This document shows positions 35,851-46,489 of a stretch of 64,000 nt of DNA, one piece after another; position 1 is the stretch's first letter; the number at the start of each line of letters is the position of its first letter. The notes below the pieces were generated by a model. That model saw only the letters and a list, made by a program, of their open reading frames with translations, made no database searches and had not been told where the DNA came from. The stretch comes from Eonycteris spelaea (Eukaryota; Chordata; Mammalia; Chiroptera; Pteropodidae): assembly GCA_003508835.1 (NCBI GenBank), contig PUFA01000171.1, positions 1,492,501 to 1,556,500 on the forward strand, given 5' to 3'. Both the position numbers and the translations under genes were made by a program.

Positions 35851-37364
35851 ATACTGATCTATACTTTTGATCATTTATATCTACTCAAAGCATTCTTATT
35901 TGCTGAAATATATAAGCTTGATAATAAGTGACTGAATTATCCCCATTCTAGAAATTCTACCACATAAAAATAATTTGACAGAACATGTTTTTGTCTCTTG
36001 ATGTCCTTTTAATTTAAAGAAACAGTTTTAATAATCATTTGGTGGAATATGTTATTCTTAAAGGCTTGACTAACAGAAGTCTAAATCCTAATTACAGTCT
36101 TAATAAATGTACACTTTCCTTCCCCTTGGCCCCTGCTTTCTGCTCCCAAATGAAGTGGTGACTTAACGGAATTACCAGAGAATTGGAAGGGAGGAATCCT
36201 CTGTAGGCTAATTGTACCCAGAAAATGATAATTGTTGCTTGAGTGAGAGGAAGAGTTCCCCAGGTGTCTTCAACTAAAGAAAAACATTTTTAAAATTCTC
36301 TTTTCCCTACATGAAAGAATTCTTGAGTGTTTGAGTGTTGAGAGTGTAAAACTGTCAGCTTCGATAAGAACTTGGCTTCTGGAGGAACCAGCATGCCAAA
36401 CTGCAAGAGAGCACAGGACCTCAGGTGCCTGACCTAGCAAAGCCACCATGCTAAGGGGCGAAAACCTGAATAATCACTGCGTCTGAGAAGCTTGGTTTCT
36501 TTTCTCTCTCTTCAGGCAATCCCGGGATATGTGTTTTTTTATTGCTGTGGCTGTTGTCATTATCAGATGTTTTTATGTGATCTGGTGTGTTTCCAGGGGG
36601 CAGAGTCCCCATCAGGATGTGTGCCAGGCAGAGCAGAATGCCATTACGTGGAGAACTGTGGCTGCTGTGAGTGAGCTGCCTCCATCATAGGGGATTCGTC
36701 TCTGCAAGTGCCGATCATAATGGACTCCTTCACTAAATGACTTTGGATGAGCAAGGCTTTGGCAGAGACCCTGCAAGTCCCACACTCTGTCATAAAACTG
36801 AATGCCCATGTAATGGACACTCAGGAGAAGTGCGGATGTGAGGGCAGGTGGGTGGAAGAGAGTCATGGCTAAAAAGCATAGATAACAACACTGGAAAAGG
36901 GGAACAGTTTGCTCAACAGGCGAAAGGACAAAGCAGGGACCTAATTCAAATGAATAAAGATCAGTTTTACAAGGATTTCGATCATAATAATTCTGGAAGG
37001 GGGATGAAGAATTAACAAAGAAACACATATGGTGTTTTACTTATGTGGGTGAAAAACATCTTAGAGAAGAATAAAGCAGGGTTAGGGGAGAGAGTGGTAC
37101 AGAGGGGACCAGTGTTATATTTCACATATTTCATAGGTATAACCATAAAGTAATCCATGTAACTTCAGGAAGTAAGGTATACGCCGTTCATAAAGAGCTA
37201 TTGCCTTTTTTTTTTTTTTGAATTAGCTTTCTTTTTTTTTGAATTTCATTTTTTAAATTTTCATTTCTCCTCCAAGGAGTAAGAGAGAAGGAGGAGAGAA
37301 AGAAGATGCTCTCCCCATCATGTCCTGTCCCTTCATCAAAGATTTTTCAAGTTGGTCACCTTGG
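35851..37364. other. Non-repetitive DNA with a GC-richer block
   Basis: No repeat family recognised. The block at about 36340-36760 is clearly less AT-biased and holds overlapping frames on both strands (36492-36674 plus; 36612-37028 minus). A polypyrimidine-AG string at 36500-36514 looks like a splice acceptor, but no partner donor or protein motif supports an exon. T-runs lie at 37207-37219. Confidence 0.4.
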
Positions 37365-38705
37365 GGGGGGAAGTGATCAGGAAATGCTTCTCTAATAAGT
37401 AGAAAAGAGCTGAGATCCGATGAGGTGAGGAAGTAAGCCCTGCTTATAACTGGAGGGCACATTTCAGGCAGAAGAAACTAATGCAAAGGCCCTGAGGTAG
37501 AGGCGTAATGGCTGGCAAGCAGGAAAGAGCTCATTATGCTCAAAGAACAGCAAGAAACCCTGTGGGTGAAAGGAAGTAAGCTAGGGGGAGATCTTTCAGG
37601 GAGCAGGGGCCAGATCAGGTGGGGGCCGTGGTCCAGCATAATAGTTTGAAGTTTTTTCTCAGTGAGAGGGTAGCAATAGAGACTTTTAGGCAGAGGACTG
37701 ACTTGATCTGACTTAGATTTTAAATGAAATCACTGCAGAGAAGCAAAAATGGATGCAGTAATACTAATTTTAAGGTTATTAAGGAAATCCAGAAGAGAAA
37801 TTATGGTGGGTTGAAACTAGGGTTGTATTGGTAAAAATGGGAAAAGATGATCAGACAAAATATAATTTGAAGATAAAGCCCAAAGAGTTTGCTAATAAAT
37901 GGATAGAGTTTAAGAAAACGATTAGAGTGAAGACTCCAGAGATTTTAATCTGAGCAACTAGAAGAAAAGCATTACGATTTACTGGGACGTAGAAGATTGG
38001 GAGAGGAGAAGGTTTGGGAGAAAATTTAAGTCTATTTTAGATATCTTAAGTTGGAAATGACTTAGATATTTAAACGGATTAGTTGAAAAGGCAATTAGAT
38101 CAATGAATATGGAACACGGGATTCAGAGGGGCTCTATTAGTGGTATCTAGCAATAAGAAGGAAGTTGGGGCTGGAGTCTCATGGACTAGAGATGGTTATC
38201 AAAACCATGGAACTGAATGAGATCCCCTGGGAAATGAGCATTGACTAGAAAAAATTCAAGGACTGAGTCAACCTAGCATTTAGAGAAAGGTGAGAAAAGT
38301 CCATTAAAGGAGACTGAGAAGTGGCCAGTGAAACAAGAAGAACAAGAAGGTGCTGCTCCAGAAACACAGAAAACGTTTCAAGGAGAAAGAGCAAATAACT
38401 GTGCCAAATGTTGATGACGGATTAGGAAAGGAAAGGACTAAGAAGTAAACATGAGAATTAGCTATGTGAAGATTCTGGAGAGCTAGACAAAGTCAGGTAT
38501 TTGGGGGTGTGGGTGAGTCTTATTGGAATGATGCAAAGACAATAGGAAAAAAGCCAGTAGGAGATTGTGACAGTGGACAAGGCTTTCAATTAGTTTTGCT
38601 ATTAAAGGAGCAGAGAAATAGATCAGGAGCTGAAGGGGAGTGATAGGTTAAAAAAAATTAATATGGGAGCTAGTACAGTTTCTTTGGATAGGAATTATAC
38701 AGATT
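37365..38705 (-). mobile_element. Long L2 LINE, antisense (mid-ORF2 to 3' region)
   Basis: About 1.3 kb follow reversed L2 closely: 'aggaaatgcttctctaataag', 'taatgcaaaggccctgaggtag', 'ggggccagatcaggtggggg', 'gaggactgacttgatctgac', 'agagtttgctaataaatgg', 'tttgggagaaaatttaagtc', 'tggaactgaatgagatcccctgg', 'gacaaagtcaggtatttggg', 'gctattaaaggagcagagaaatag'. The reversed reverse-transcriptase region lies within 38150-38700 but has no open frame. Confidence 0.85.
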
Positions 38706-38923
38706 AAAAAAAAAAAAAAAAGAATGATGTTCCGAGAGAGAGAACAGCTGTGGAGGGAAGTCCTCAAGGGAATAGAATCAAATGCAGAGCTTCTCAAATT
38801 ATCTGGTAATGAAAAACCAGGTTTTTTCTTCCAACTGTCAAAGACTAATGCTTTTGTAAAATACAGTATAAAAGAATTATTCCAATAACAAAATTATAAA
38901 ACACAGTCACATCATGTCACACC
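38706..38923. other. A16 run and unassigned linker
   Basis: A16 at 38706-38721 ends the L2-like stretch. The following 200 bp are unassigned and seem to continue on the far side of the L1 insertion. Confidence 0.45.
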
Positions 38924-39443
38924 ATTTTTAAAAATTTAAGTATAGTTAGTATACAATATTATATTGGTTATATTAGTTCCAGGTGTACAATATAGTGATT
39001 CAACATTTTTATACCTTACCATGTGACCACCCCACTAATTCTAGTAATCATTTGGTACTGTGCTAATTTATCACAATATCATTGACTATATTCTCCTTAC
39101 TCTTTTCACCCATTTCCCCACCCTTCCCTTCTATAACTATCCCTTTGCTCTCTGTTTCTGAGTCTGTTTTTATTTTGTTTTGTTTGTTCATTTGTTTTTG
39201 TTTTTGTTTTTATATTCCACACATAAATGAAACAATACAGTGTTTGTCTTTTATGCCTGACTTAAAAACAGATAACCATATGACCTAGCAATTTTACTTC
39301 TGGGTATCTATCCAAAGAAAATTATAATACTAATTCAAAAAGATATATGCCCCCTCAATGTTCACTGCAGCATTATTTATAATAGCCAAGATATGGAAGC
39401 AACCTAGGTGCCCATCAATAGATGAATGAATAAAGAAAAAGTG

Positions 39444-39480
<37 letters not shown>

Positions 39481-39576
39481 TACTCCACCATAAAAAAGAA
39501 TGAAATCTTGCCATTTGTGACAATATAGATGGATCTAGAAGATATTATGATAAGTGAAATGAGTCAGGCAGAGACA
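38924..39576 (-). mobile_element. L1 insertion with 5' inversion (twin-primed)
   Basis: 38924-39263 is the L1 3' UTR in antisense ('aagtatagttagtatacaata', 'ttccaggtgtacaatatag', 'atcattgactatattctcc', 'atattccacacataaatgaa'). From about 39267 the strand flips: 39267-39576 is the end of ORF2 and start of the 3' UTR in sense ('accatatgacctagcaatttt', 'gcagcattatttataatagcc', 'gccatttgtgacaatatag', 'aagtgaaatgagtcaggcag'). The sense arm ends at the L1 position where the antisense arm begins (shared 'agtcaggca'), as expected from twin priming of a minus-strand insertion. Confidence 0.85.
39446..39478. repeat. (AC)n microsatellite inside L1
   Basis: About 16 AC units lie exactly where the L1 consensus has a short TATATACAC stretch, so the microsatellite grew from an L1 seed. 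Confidence 0.95.
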
Positions 39577-40677
39577 ATTTTTTTTTAAATTATGATTCAA
39601 CAGACATAAAACCAACTCTGTCAAACTGTTATAAAAATTTCTATACATTTATTCTCCATTCCTATACTTGTCTAATCACAAACTGATAATGATAATCAGT
39701 CGACACCCAGTAGCAGTCATGGTTTTGTATTTTAAATTAGGTTGATCTAAAACACAAGTATTAACTTAAATAAGAGAATGGACAGTACATCTAAAATTAA
39801 ATGTTTGGAAGGCAGAGTATATGCGTTCAGATAGAGTTAGGACAGTAGAGTTCTGGGAGCATGCAGACGTTGTCTTCCATTGGTTTCTAGTTCCTCTGTG
39901 AAGACAGAATGAGAGTAAAGATAGGGTATGGGATGTTGAAGGACTGAGGAGAGTGAAGATGATAAAGTAGTCTACAAGAATGAAAGTATAAATTGACTAA
40001 GGATTCTAGGAGGATTGAGTACCAAGTAGTACTAAAGACTCACTTGAAATTGGGGTCATGAACTTAGTCCTATTGGTATTGTTGCATAAATTTTTTAAAC
40101 CACATATGCCTTTTTGGATGCAGGTGTGGAATAGGAAAAGGGTTATATTTAACCAGAGTCAGAGAGGGTATGATAGGGGAGAGAAGGCAAGGAAGAAAAA
40201 GTGCTTTTCTGGTAACATCTCTCAGATGGATTCATTCTCTTACAACCCTGCTTCCACCACTCCTGTAAAAGCACTCATTGTTAAATGTCTTATTTGCTGT
40301 AACAATTCCCTGAATTATTTTCCTTGGCCAATGTACCCTGAATTTAGAACCACATAAATCTTTCTAAAACTTTATTATATTCATGATTTCATTCGGTTAG
40401 CCCAAGAACTTATGGTACTTCCTTTTTGCTCTAGATACAAATTCTACCTGCCATCTAAGACCTCCCATAGCTCATACTTCCATCTTCTTGAGCACTCAGT
40501 GGGTCAATTCTTCAAGTCATTGTTCATTGCTAATTTTCTATCTCATATATGTGTATACACAAGCACACATACACACACAAACACAACCACCAAGATATGT
40601 ATAGACCCCAGAGGAATGACCTTCCTATTCTGCATGTTATCCACATTCTATACCTTGTTTAAAACTGTTGAATCATA
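39577..40677. mobile_element. Mixed L2-derived remnants, both strands
   Basis: About 39830-40060 ('gagagtaaagatagggtatgg', 'ggactgaggagagtgaagatg') may continue the antisense L2 beyond the L1 insertion. About 40240-40550 ('cataaatctttctaaaac', 'ccaagaacttatggtacttcc', 'ctacctgccatctaagacc') resembles sense L2. Both are weak, and 39577-39830 is unassigned. The frames at 40058-40357 and 40412-40756 run through these remnants. Confidence 0.38.
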
Positions 40678-40775
40678 TTTTAATTTAATAAACATTTACC
40701 GAATAGCTACTATGCACCAGTCATTGTTCTCCGTAAAAGGAATAAAAATATCATGATTTTCATTGCTCTCTTTTT
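40678..40775 (-). mobile_element. L2 3' end, antisense
   Basis: 'ttaataaacatttaccgaatagctactatgcaccag' (in parts) and 'cattgttctccgtaaaaggaataaaa' are the reversed L2 tail. Confidence 0.7.
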
Positions 40776-40838
40776 GACCCAGACATTTTTTTTTTCTTTT
40801 GTTTGAATTTTTAAAGTACTTATAGTTTCTAACCTGTG

Positions 40839-40842
40839 TGTA

Positions 40843-40873
<31 letters not shown>

Positions 40874-40874
40874 G
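40839..40874. repeat. (TA)n microsatellite
   Basis: TGTATATATATTATATATATATATAT-type run with one interruption; simple repeat. Confidence 0.93.
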
Positions 40875-40914
40875 ACTATTTATGCCTTAGGTATTCTTTA
40901 AGCTAATTTCTTTA

Positions 40915-41035
40915 TTTGTCTTGTCACTCCTATTACTGTGTTTCTCAAGGGTAGAAATATTCTTATAGTTCCTTTACATCCTTATCATGGTAGATATAGA
41001 GTACTCATTTAATAAATACTTGGTGACTTAGTAAG
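40915..41035 (+). mobile_element. L2 3' end, sense
   Basis: 'ctcaagggtagaaatattc', 'tttacatccttatcatggtag', 'gtactcatttaataaatacttggtgac' follow the L2 terminal order. Confidence 0.62.
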
Positions 41036-42614
41036 ACCTGAGAATTGTGTGTCTTTGAAATAGTAGAGCTCACAGAATGTCTAATATTTATGCCATTTAG
41101 AACATATTTACATTACCAGCTAGAGTGCAATTGGCTTAAATTAACAGAAATTCACTAACTGACTTTTTAAAAGTTAGTTTTTTTTCTTATTAAAGTCCAT
41201 AATTAGGCATTACATATAACTGAGTCAGTTACTCAAGGACATAGACTCCACTCTCATTCTATCCTTGGGCTTCTCACTTCATGGTAGCATTCCTCATTTA
41301 AAGAAAGGATGCAGAACTGAAGAGTATTTGCAAGAGACAGAGATTCCTCCTGTTTGTCGAATAGCAACATGTTTCTCACAAGTTTCCCAACTTCCTTCTA
41401 CATTTTATTAGCCATTACTCAGTCACACTGTCACCCAAAACTACAAGTGAGATTAGAAAAGCGACTATTTAGATTTCTTTAACATTCTTAGTAAGGGGTG
41501 GCAAAGGCAGAGGAAATAATAATAATTGTATTTAACCAAATATTTATTTGTTTACAACATCTGTCTAGCTCATTTCTTCCAAACAAACTCATTCATTCTT
41601 TGCACAGGTCTCCAACTCTAAAACATCATACTATGCTACTTCCCATATGTGGAATTCCTCCTCATGTTTAACAAATTTTTCCTTCCATGATTTTCAGCAG
41701 GGGTTCTAGTTCTTCATATCCATGAATATAATTGGAAATTATATTGTGCTTCTGGTCACTCGATTATCCGGTTTCAGGCTCTTGAATATAATTAGGATTG
41801 CTTAAAGCCTGAAAATGAATCTACAGCACCTCTATTCCTATGAACTTTCAGTACACTCCTTGAGATTCAAAGATTTTAGGTTCACCTCAGATACTTACTT
41901 GTCTCCAACATATTAATAATTTATTGAAAATAAAGAGAGAGGGGAGTTGTCACCTGGAAATACTAGATCACAGATGGACAAGTTTCTAAACGTTAGTGTT
42001 TTTCAGTGCTTCTAATATGCTAATATCCTGTTAACTCTCCAAAAAGGATATATAACATGAGGTATTTTCTAACATATTTATTTTTTTTGTTTTAACCTTT
42101 GCTTTTTATATTTTTATATTTATATATTTCTAATATATTTAACATGATTTGTTTATGTTATTATTGTTTAGCATTTCTTTCTTCAGAGAGCATTTTGTAG
42201 AACCAATGTCTGAAGGAAAAACTTTTCAGAATGCTGCTCTAGATATTTCTATATACTTGAATGCCTATTTCTATTATAGACCTGAGGACTTAGAATCTTA
42301 AGTGACTTAAAATGGCACAGAACACAATTATACTACCTATGGTCAACTCCATGGTCTCGTTTTCCCCAGAATTCTAGTATTCTTCAAAGTTGAACTGAGT
42401 AATTATTCTTGAGTTGACCCATAGATGGAGTCCAGGATATAGGCTCACTGTGTCCCTATTCTATCCCTACCTCTCCCCACATCAGTGATACAAATAATGT
42501 AAAAGTCATGACCATCTGAGCTTTTCTATTTTACTGATTCTTAGACTCCACTATGCACACAGTTCACTTGGATAGAATAGGGGCTATAGTATTATATAAC
42601 TTTCTAAAGATACA
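41036..42614. other. Unique AT-rich DNA
   Basis: No gene or repeat family recognised. TA-rich patch at 42095-42150. Confidence 0.45.
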
Positions 42615-42740
42615 CAGTGCTTCCCAATGAAACTGTAGAACCACAGAAGGTGTTTCAGAGGTCATTTGGTCTCACACTCAGCCAAAACAACACCTGAAGC
42701 ATCCAAGGCAGATGGCTGCCTCCTCCAAGGGTGTCCAGCC
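42615..42740 (+). mobile_element. Possible L3/CR1-type fragment
   Basis: 'gtagaaccacagaaggtgtttcagaggtcatttggtctcac' (in parts) and 'gcagatggctgcctcctccaagg' resemble the L3/CR1 3' region ('...gatcatctagtccaacc...'). Low identity. Confidence 0.35.
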
Positions 42741-43069
42741 AGAATTAATGTAGAAGCCAAAATTCACCAGTGTCATTAATAAAGGGGCTTTATTTTTTTA
42801 AAGTAACAAATAGGCAGAACAATGCAGAATAAACTCTGTTAGAGAATACTCAAATGTCTCAATAGTGTCATTTTATTTCAGCCTTTTCAAATGATACTTA
42901 AATTACATATCAATATGCTAACCAATGCAATTCTTAACCTCTCCTTTTCAGCTTCACTTCAAGACCTGCTGATATAGCTATAAGAAGTAGCATATGGCCC
43001 TAAGGCCAAAGAAGATCCACCATTGGTTTTTATAAGACCACAAAAGTAATATTTACAAAAGATTTTTTT
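42741..43069. other. Unassigned AT-rich DNA
   Basis: No repeat family or gene recognised before the duplicated 79-bp segment. Confidence 0.45.
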
Positions 43070-43148
43070 AAGCATCCCAATTAACCTCAAAATAAAAATG
43101 AATGAGGGCATACCACCAAAAATCACAAGATTTGAGTGTTACTGGCAT
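43070..43148. repeat. 79-bp perfect direct duplication, copy 1
   Basis: Identical at all 79 positions to 43815-43893. It is preceded by T7 and flanked at a short distance by ttacaaaa on both sides (43053-43060 and 43154-43161), which may be a target-site duplication. This copy sits in AT-rich unique DNA and so is probably the inserted one. Confidence 0.97.
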
Positions 43149-43279
43149 TTAAATTACAAAATAATTTAAATGAGTGATTTGCTAGTTTTAAAGAACTTCT
43201 CTAAAACAGTGCATCTTTTATTTTTTCTCCCAATATTCCTAGCCAAGTAAAGAGTTTTATAACAAAACACAAAACCAGA

Positions 43280-43311
43280 CAAAATAAACAAAACAAACAA
43301 ACAAACAAAAC
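43280..43311. repeat. (AAAC)n simple repeat
   Basis: Impure AAATAAAC/AAACAAAC units; A-rich simple repeat. Confidence 0.85.
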
Positions 43312-43694
43312 TAAGTTTTAGTGAGTATAAATGAATTCCTCAAAGTCAAAGAGATGGTAAAATTTCAACTTAAGTTTTCTTGATGGAGTTTTCCTTTCCA
43401 TCTTATTAGAGTATATTTTCAGGGCTTCTATGTTCAAAATGCTTCTCTTCCTTTGTCTCAACCAGTTTCAGCAGAAGTGGAAATCAGCTGGCTAAATCTT
43501 GCATATGCCTTCCTAGCACAGAGGATGGATTGTAGGTGTTCACACAGCCAAAACAGCAACTCTGTGTACACTAGATATAATGTATAAATTCATTCTACCC
43601 TACCCTATAGAGGGTACAAGGATGGCCAGTCATATGTCAGCCAACTGTTCATTGTTTGAATTTGCTTATTCAGGAAGCTGATTTAAAATAGCAC
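43312..43694. other. Unassigned DNA
   Basis: No repeat family or gene recognised between the AAAC repeat and the L1/HAL1-like element. Confidence 0.4.
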
Positions 43695-45010
43695 TGCATT
43701 CTGGAAAGATGGCAACTGTGGTGGCTATGTAATTTTTGCATCTTCCAAAATCACCACATCAAAACAGGTGGTGAAACAACAACCAAAGGACATTTAAAAT
43801 AAAACTAAATGACAAAGCATCCCAATTAACCTCAAAATAAAAATGAATGAGGGCATACCACCAAAAATCACAAGATTTGAGTGTTACTGGCATCTGTGCA
43901 GAAGAAGTCAGAAGGACAACAATAGAATGCCTGATGGACATCAAATTAAGGTAACTCCAAGATACCAAACAGGTATTCACTAGAAAGAGCAATGAGCTAA
44001 ACTGACACAGTATCTAAAACTGTAAAGGGTTTTTCCCAGTCCAATAGAGGGTGATTCCAACAAGTCTTCAGTAAGGCTTAAAGAATCTGTTGCACTCTGG
44101 GTCTTATAAACCCTCAAAAATAACTCATTAGGGCTTCCTTTCAAGATAAGTCCCCACACTGAGAAGAAACTTCTGAGAACAGAATAAAAAATGAGTGGAA
44201 CAAGGATATCTGAAATGAATGGATATAAGGAGAAAATTGAAGCCAGGAATCTCATAAAGCTTCTGAACCAAGCCTCTTTCTATGGTTTTAGAAAAACCAA
44301 ATTCACACAAATATGAGCAATAGAAAAGCATTAAGGTCTCAACTCATAGAAAATATGAGAGAATGTTGAGCAGAATAACATTCCTGTAGACAATAAAAGC
44401 AAGCCACAAAACATGCTTAAATATAAATCAATTAATAATAATAATCACAACAACAACAAAAAAAATTTAAAAAGTAGTACATACTAAAGATAAGCAAAGA
44501 AGATCCAACTTACAGATACCTGAAGAAGAAAACCAAAACAAGTGTACTAAATATTAAACTAAACACTGAAATAAAAACAAATTTCAAGAAAAGGTTTCTA
44601 AGGTGAATGATATGTAAATATATGTATATTTTGAAATATCACATTGTGTACCTCAAAATATTGACACAGAATGATCTATACCAAGATTCTCAAGGAAAGG
44701 AAATTTAAGCTGAGAATTTTATTTCCAGAAAAACATTTCCAGAACATAGAACAGGTGTTAGGAACATCTAAGTACTTAAAAAGTATAGTTCCCAGGAGCT
44801 TCCTCTGAATAATCTTCTAGAGAACAAGCTTCAGACAACCAAAATGACCAGAGAAATATTAACACAAGGACTTGTATTAAATATATAGTTAATAGTTGAA
44901 CTAAAATTAAATGAGAATTTTTTAAAAAGAGTATGTAATATAATGGCTGTATGATCTGTCACTATAGTAATAGTACAACTCTAAAACATGAGCAAAAATG
45001 GGAGGAATAA
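43695..45010 (+). mobile_element. L1/HAL1-type LINE, sense, decayed
   Basis: The start 'ctggaaagatggcaactgtgg' resembles the 5' region of old L1/HAL1 elements. Further on, 'gctgagaattttatttccag', 'aagtatagttcccaggagc', 'aatcttctagagaacaagcttcagacaacc' and 'gtaatagtacaactctaaaac' match HAL1/L1 text of the type 'gaatctactagagaacaagcttcagccaacc'. No open frame remains in sense. HAL1 elements carry ORF1 but lack ORF2, so either name is possible. Confidence 0.58.
43815..43893. repeat. 79-bp perfect direct duplication, copy 2
   Basis: Same orientation as copy 1, offset 745 bp. It lies inside the L1/HAL1-like element without a visible break, so it is the likely donor. Confidence 0.97.
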
Positions 45011-45369
45011 GCAAAAAAAAAAATCTTTTTAACTTAAATAATTACAGTGGGACAACAGTACTGTTTTCATAGCAGCCTCAGAAAAACAACACTATTATTA
45101 TTGTCCACTGTAATTATATTGTCGATAAAGCAAATGATCAATTTGGGACATTCTAGCTCCATCTTCCTTTATGAACTAGAGAATTAGGATTGGGAAGGAG
45201 CATCTCCTTATAAAATACTCCAGCTAATTCATATACATAAAACAAAATTAAAACTATGTATGTAATATGATAGTCAATAGTCATGTGTCTATAGGACATA
45301 TGAATTATTCCTAGTCCAAATAAAGATGTGATGTAAATGTAAAACATACAACAGATTTCATACATGCAG
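45011..45369. other. AT-rich remnant, perhaps LINE-derived
   Basis: No certain match. It may continue the L1/HAL1 element, but the wording is too decayed. The 45153-45365 minus frame has no motif. Confidence 0.35.
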
Positions 45370-45583
45370 TATAAAAAAAGAGAAGTTAAAATATCTTATT
45401 GACTATTTTTATGTCGATTACCTGTTGAAATGATTTTTATATATTGAGTTAAATATATACATGTATATATATTACATTAAATTAATTTTACAAGTTATTT
45501 TTCATAAGGCTACAAGAATATTTATAAGTACACATGCGGTTCACTTTTGTGGCTCACATTATTTCTTTTAAACAGTACTGAAT
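45370..45583 (+). mobile_element. Probable hAT-type (MER) DNA transposon remnant
   Basis: 'atgtcgattacctgttgaaatgattttta', 'attgagttaaatatata', 'ttacaagttatttttcataagg', 'ggctcacattatttctttt' and 'aaacagtactg' match a common mammalian non-autonomous element ending '...ggctcgcattatatttctattggacagcgctg'. I assign it to the hAT-like MER group from its end and style, not from a database. Confidence 0.45.
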
Positions 45584-45954
45584 GAGACTATTACCATTTT
45601 GAAAATTTAAAGACTTAATGGATCCCATCAGGAATGTCAGTAGCTACAAAATACAAAAACAGAGTGAAGTGCAGACATAATGTGTCTCCCGATAAAAGAA
45701 TACAACACCTTTATTGGTTTACCAAAGGATGCAACCAGAGTCTGATCAAATCCATAGATCAAATCTCATTTGATAAATGCAGAGAACAAAAGAACATGAT
45801 CAACTGAACTGAATGTGACGTAATACTCAAAGTCACAAGTGCAACATTAACAGATACGAAAAACGTTTCCTATTTCTCAACCCATTTTTCAAATAGGAGA
45901 AATCACTGCACTTCTAGAAATACACAAAATAGTACAAGAAAATGTAGCAAACAA
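45584..45954. other. Unassigned DNA
   Basis: Text such as 'caaccagagtctgatcaaatcc' looks repeat-like, but I cannot place it in a family. Confidence 0.35.
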
Positions 45955-46407
45955 CAGAAGATAAAAAAGTGAATTATAAAAATATTTGATTATTCCAGTT
46001 TAAGGCAAAAAAAAAAGGGGGGGGCGAGGGATAAAAAACAGTTGGGGCAAATAGAAAATAAATAGCAAGATGATAAAAAAAAAACTATTTATGTCAATAT
46101 TACATTAACTATAAATGGACTTAAAACTCCAAAAAAAGACAAATACTGTCTTAAAAAAATACTTAATGAAAGGTAGATTATAAGAGATAGTGTTTTAAGG
46201 AAATATGATGAAAAAAGATATATTATACAAACACTAACAAAAAAAAACTAGTTATGGCTGTATTAACATCAGCAAAGTAGAATTTAAGACCAAAAAAAAG
46301 CATAATGAAATATATATGTCCACCAAAAAATATGCCCCAAATGTTCAGAGCAGCTCTATGCCTAATAGTTCAAAACTGAAAACAACACATCAGTCAACAA
46401 TAGAATT
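45955..46407 (+). mobile_element. L1 with internal deletion: ORF2 start fused to 3' end
   Basis: 45990-46290 is the start of ORF2 in the endonuclease region ('caaatagaaaataaatagcaag', 'tattacattaactataaatgg', 'acaaacactaac', 'ggctgtattaacatcagcaaag', 'agaatttaagac'). About 46320 jumps to the far end of ORF2 ('atgttcagagcagctctatgcc', 'aaaactgaaaacaac', 'caacaatagaattg'). Most of the endonuclease and all of the reverse transcriptase are missing. A10-G8 at 46007-46024 interrupts the start. No protein can be made. Confidence 0.7.
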
Positions 46408-46489
46408 GTTTTAATGCATGTTCTGCCCATGCCCTTTTATAATCACTACTACCCGCCCATCACTACCTGACTTCTAAGAGTACAGATTA

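Noticed and set aside
36612..37028. 138-codon minus-strand frame
   Set aside because: No recognisable domain. It overlaps a shorter plus frame and has no exon evidence beyond one acceptor-like string on the other strand.
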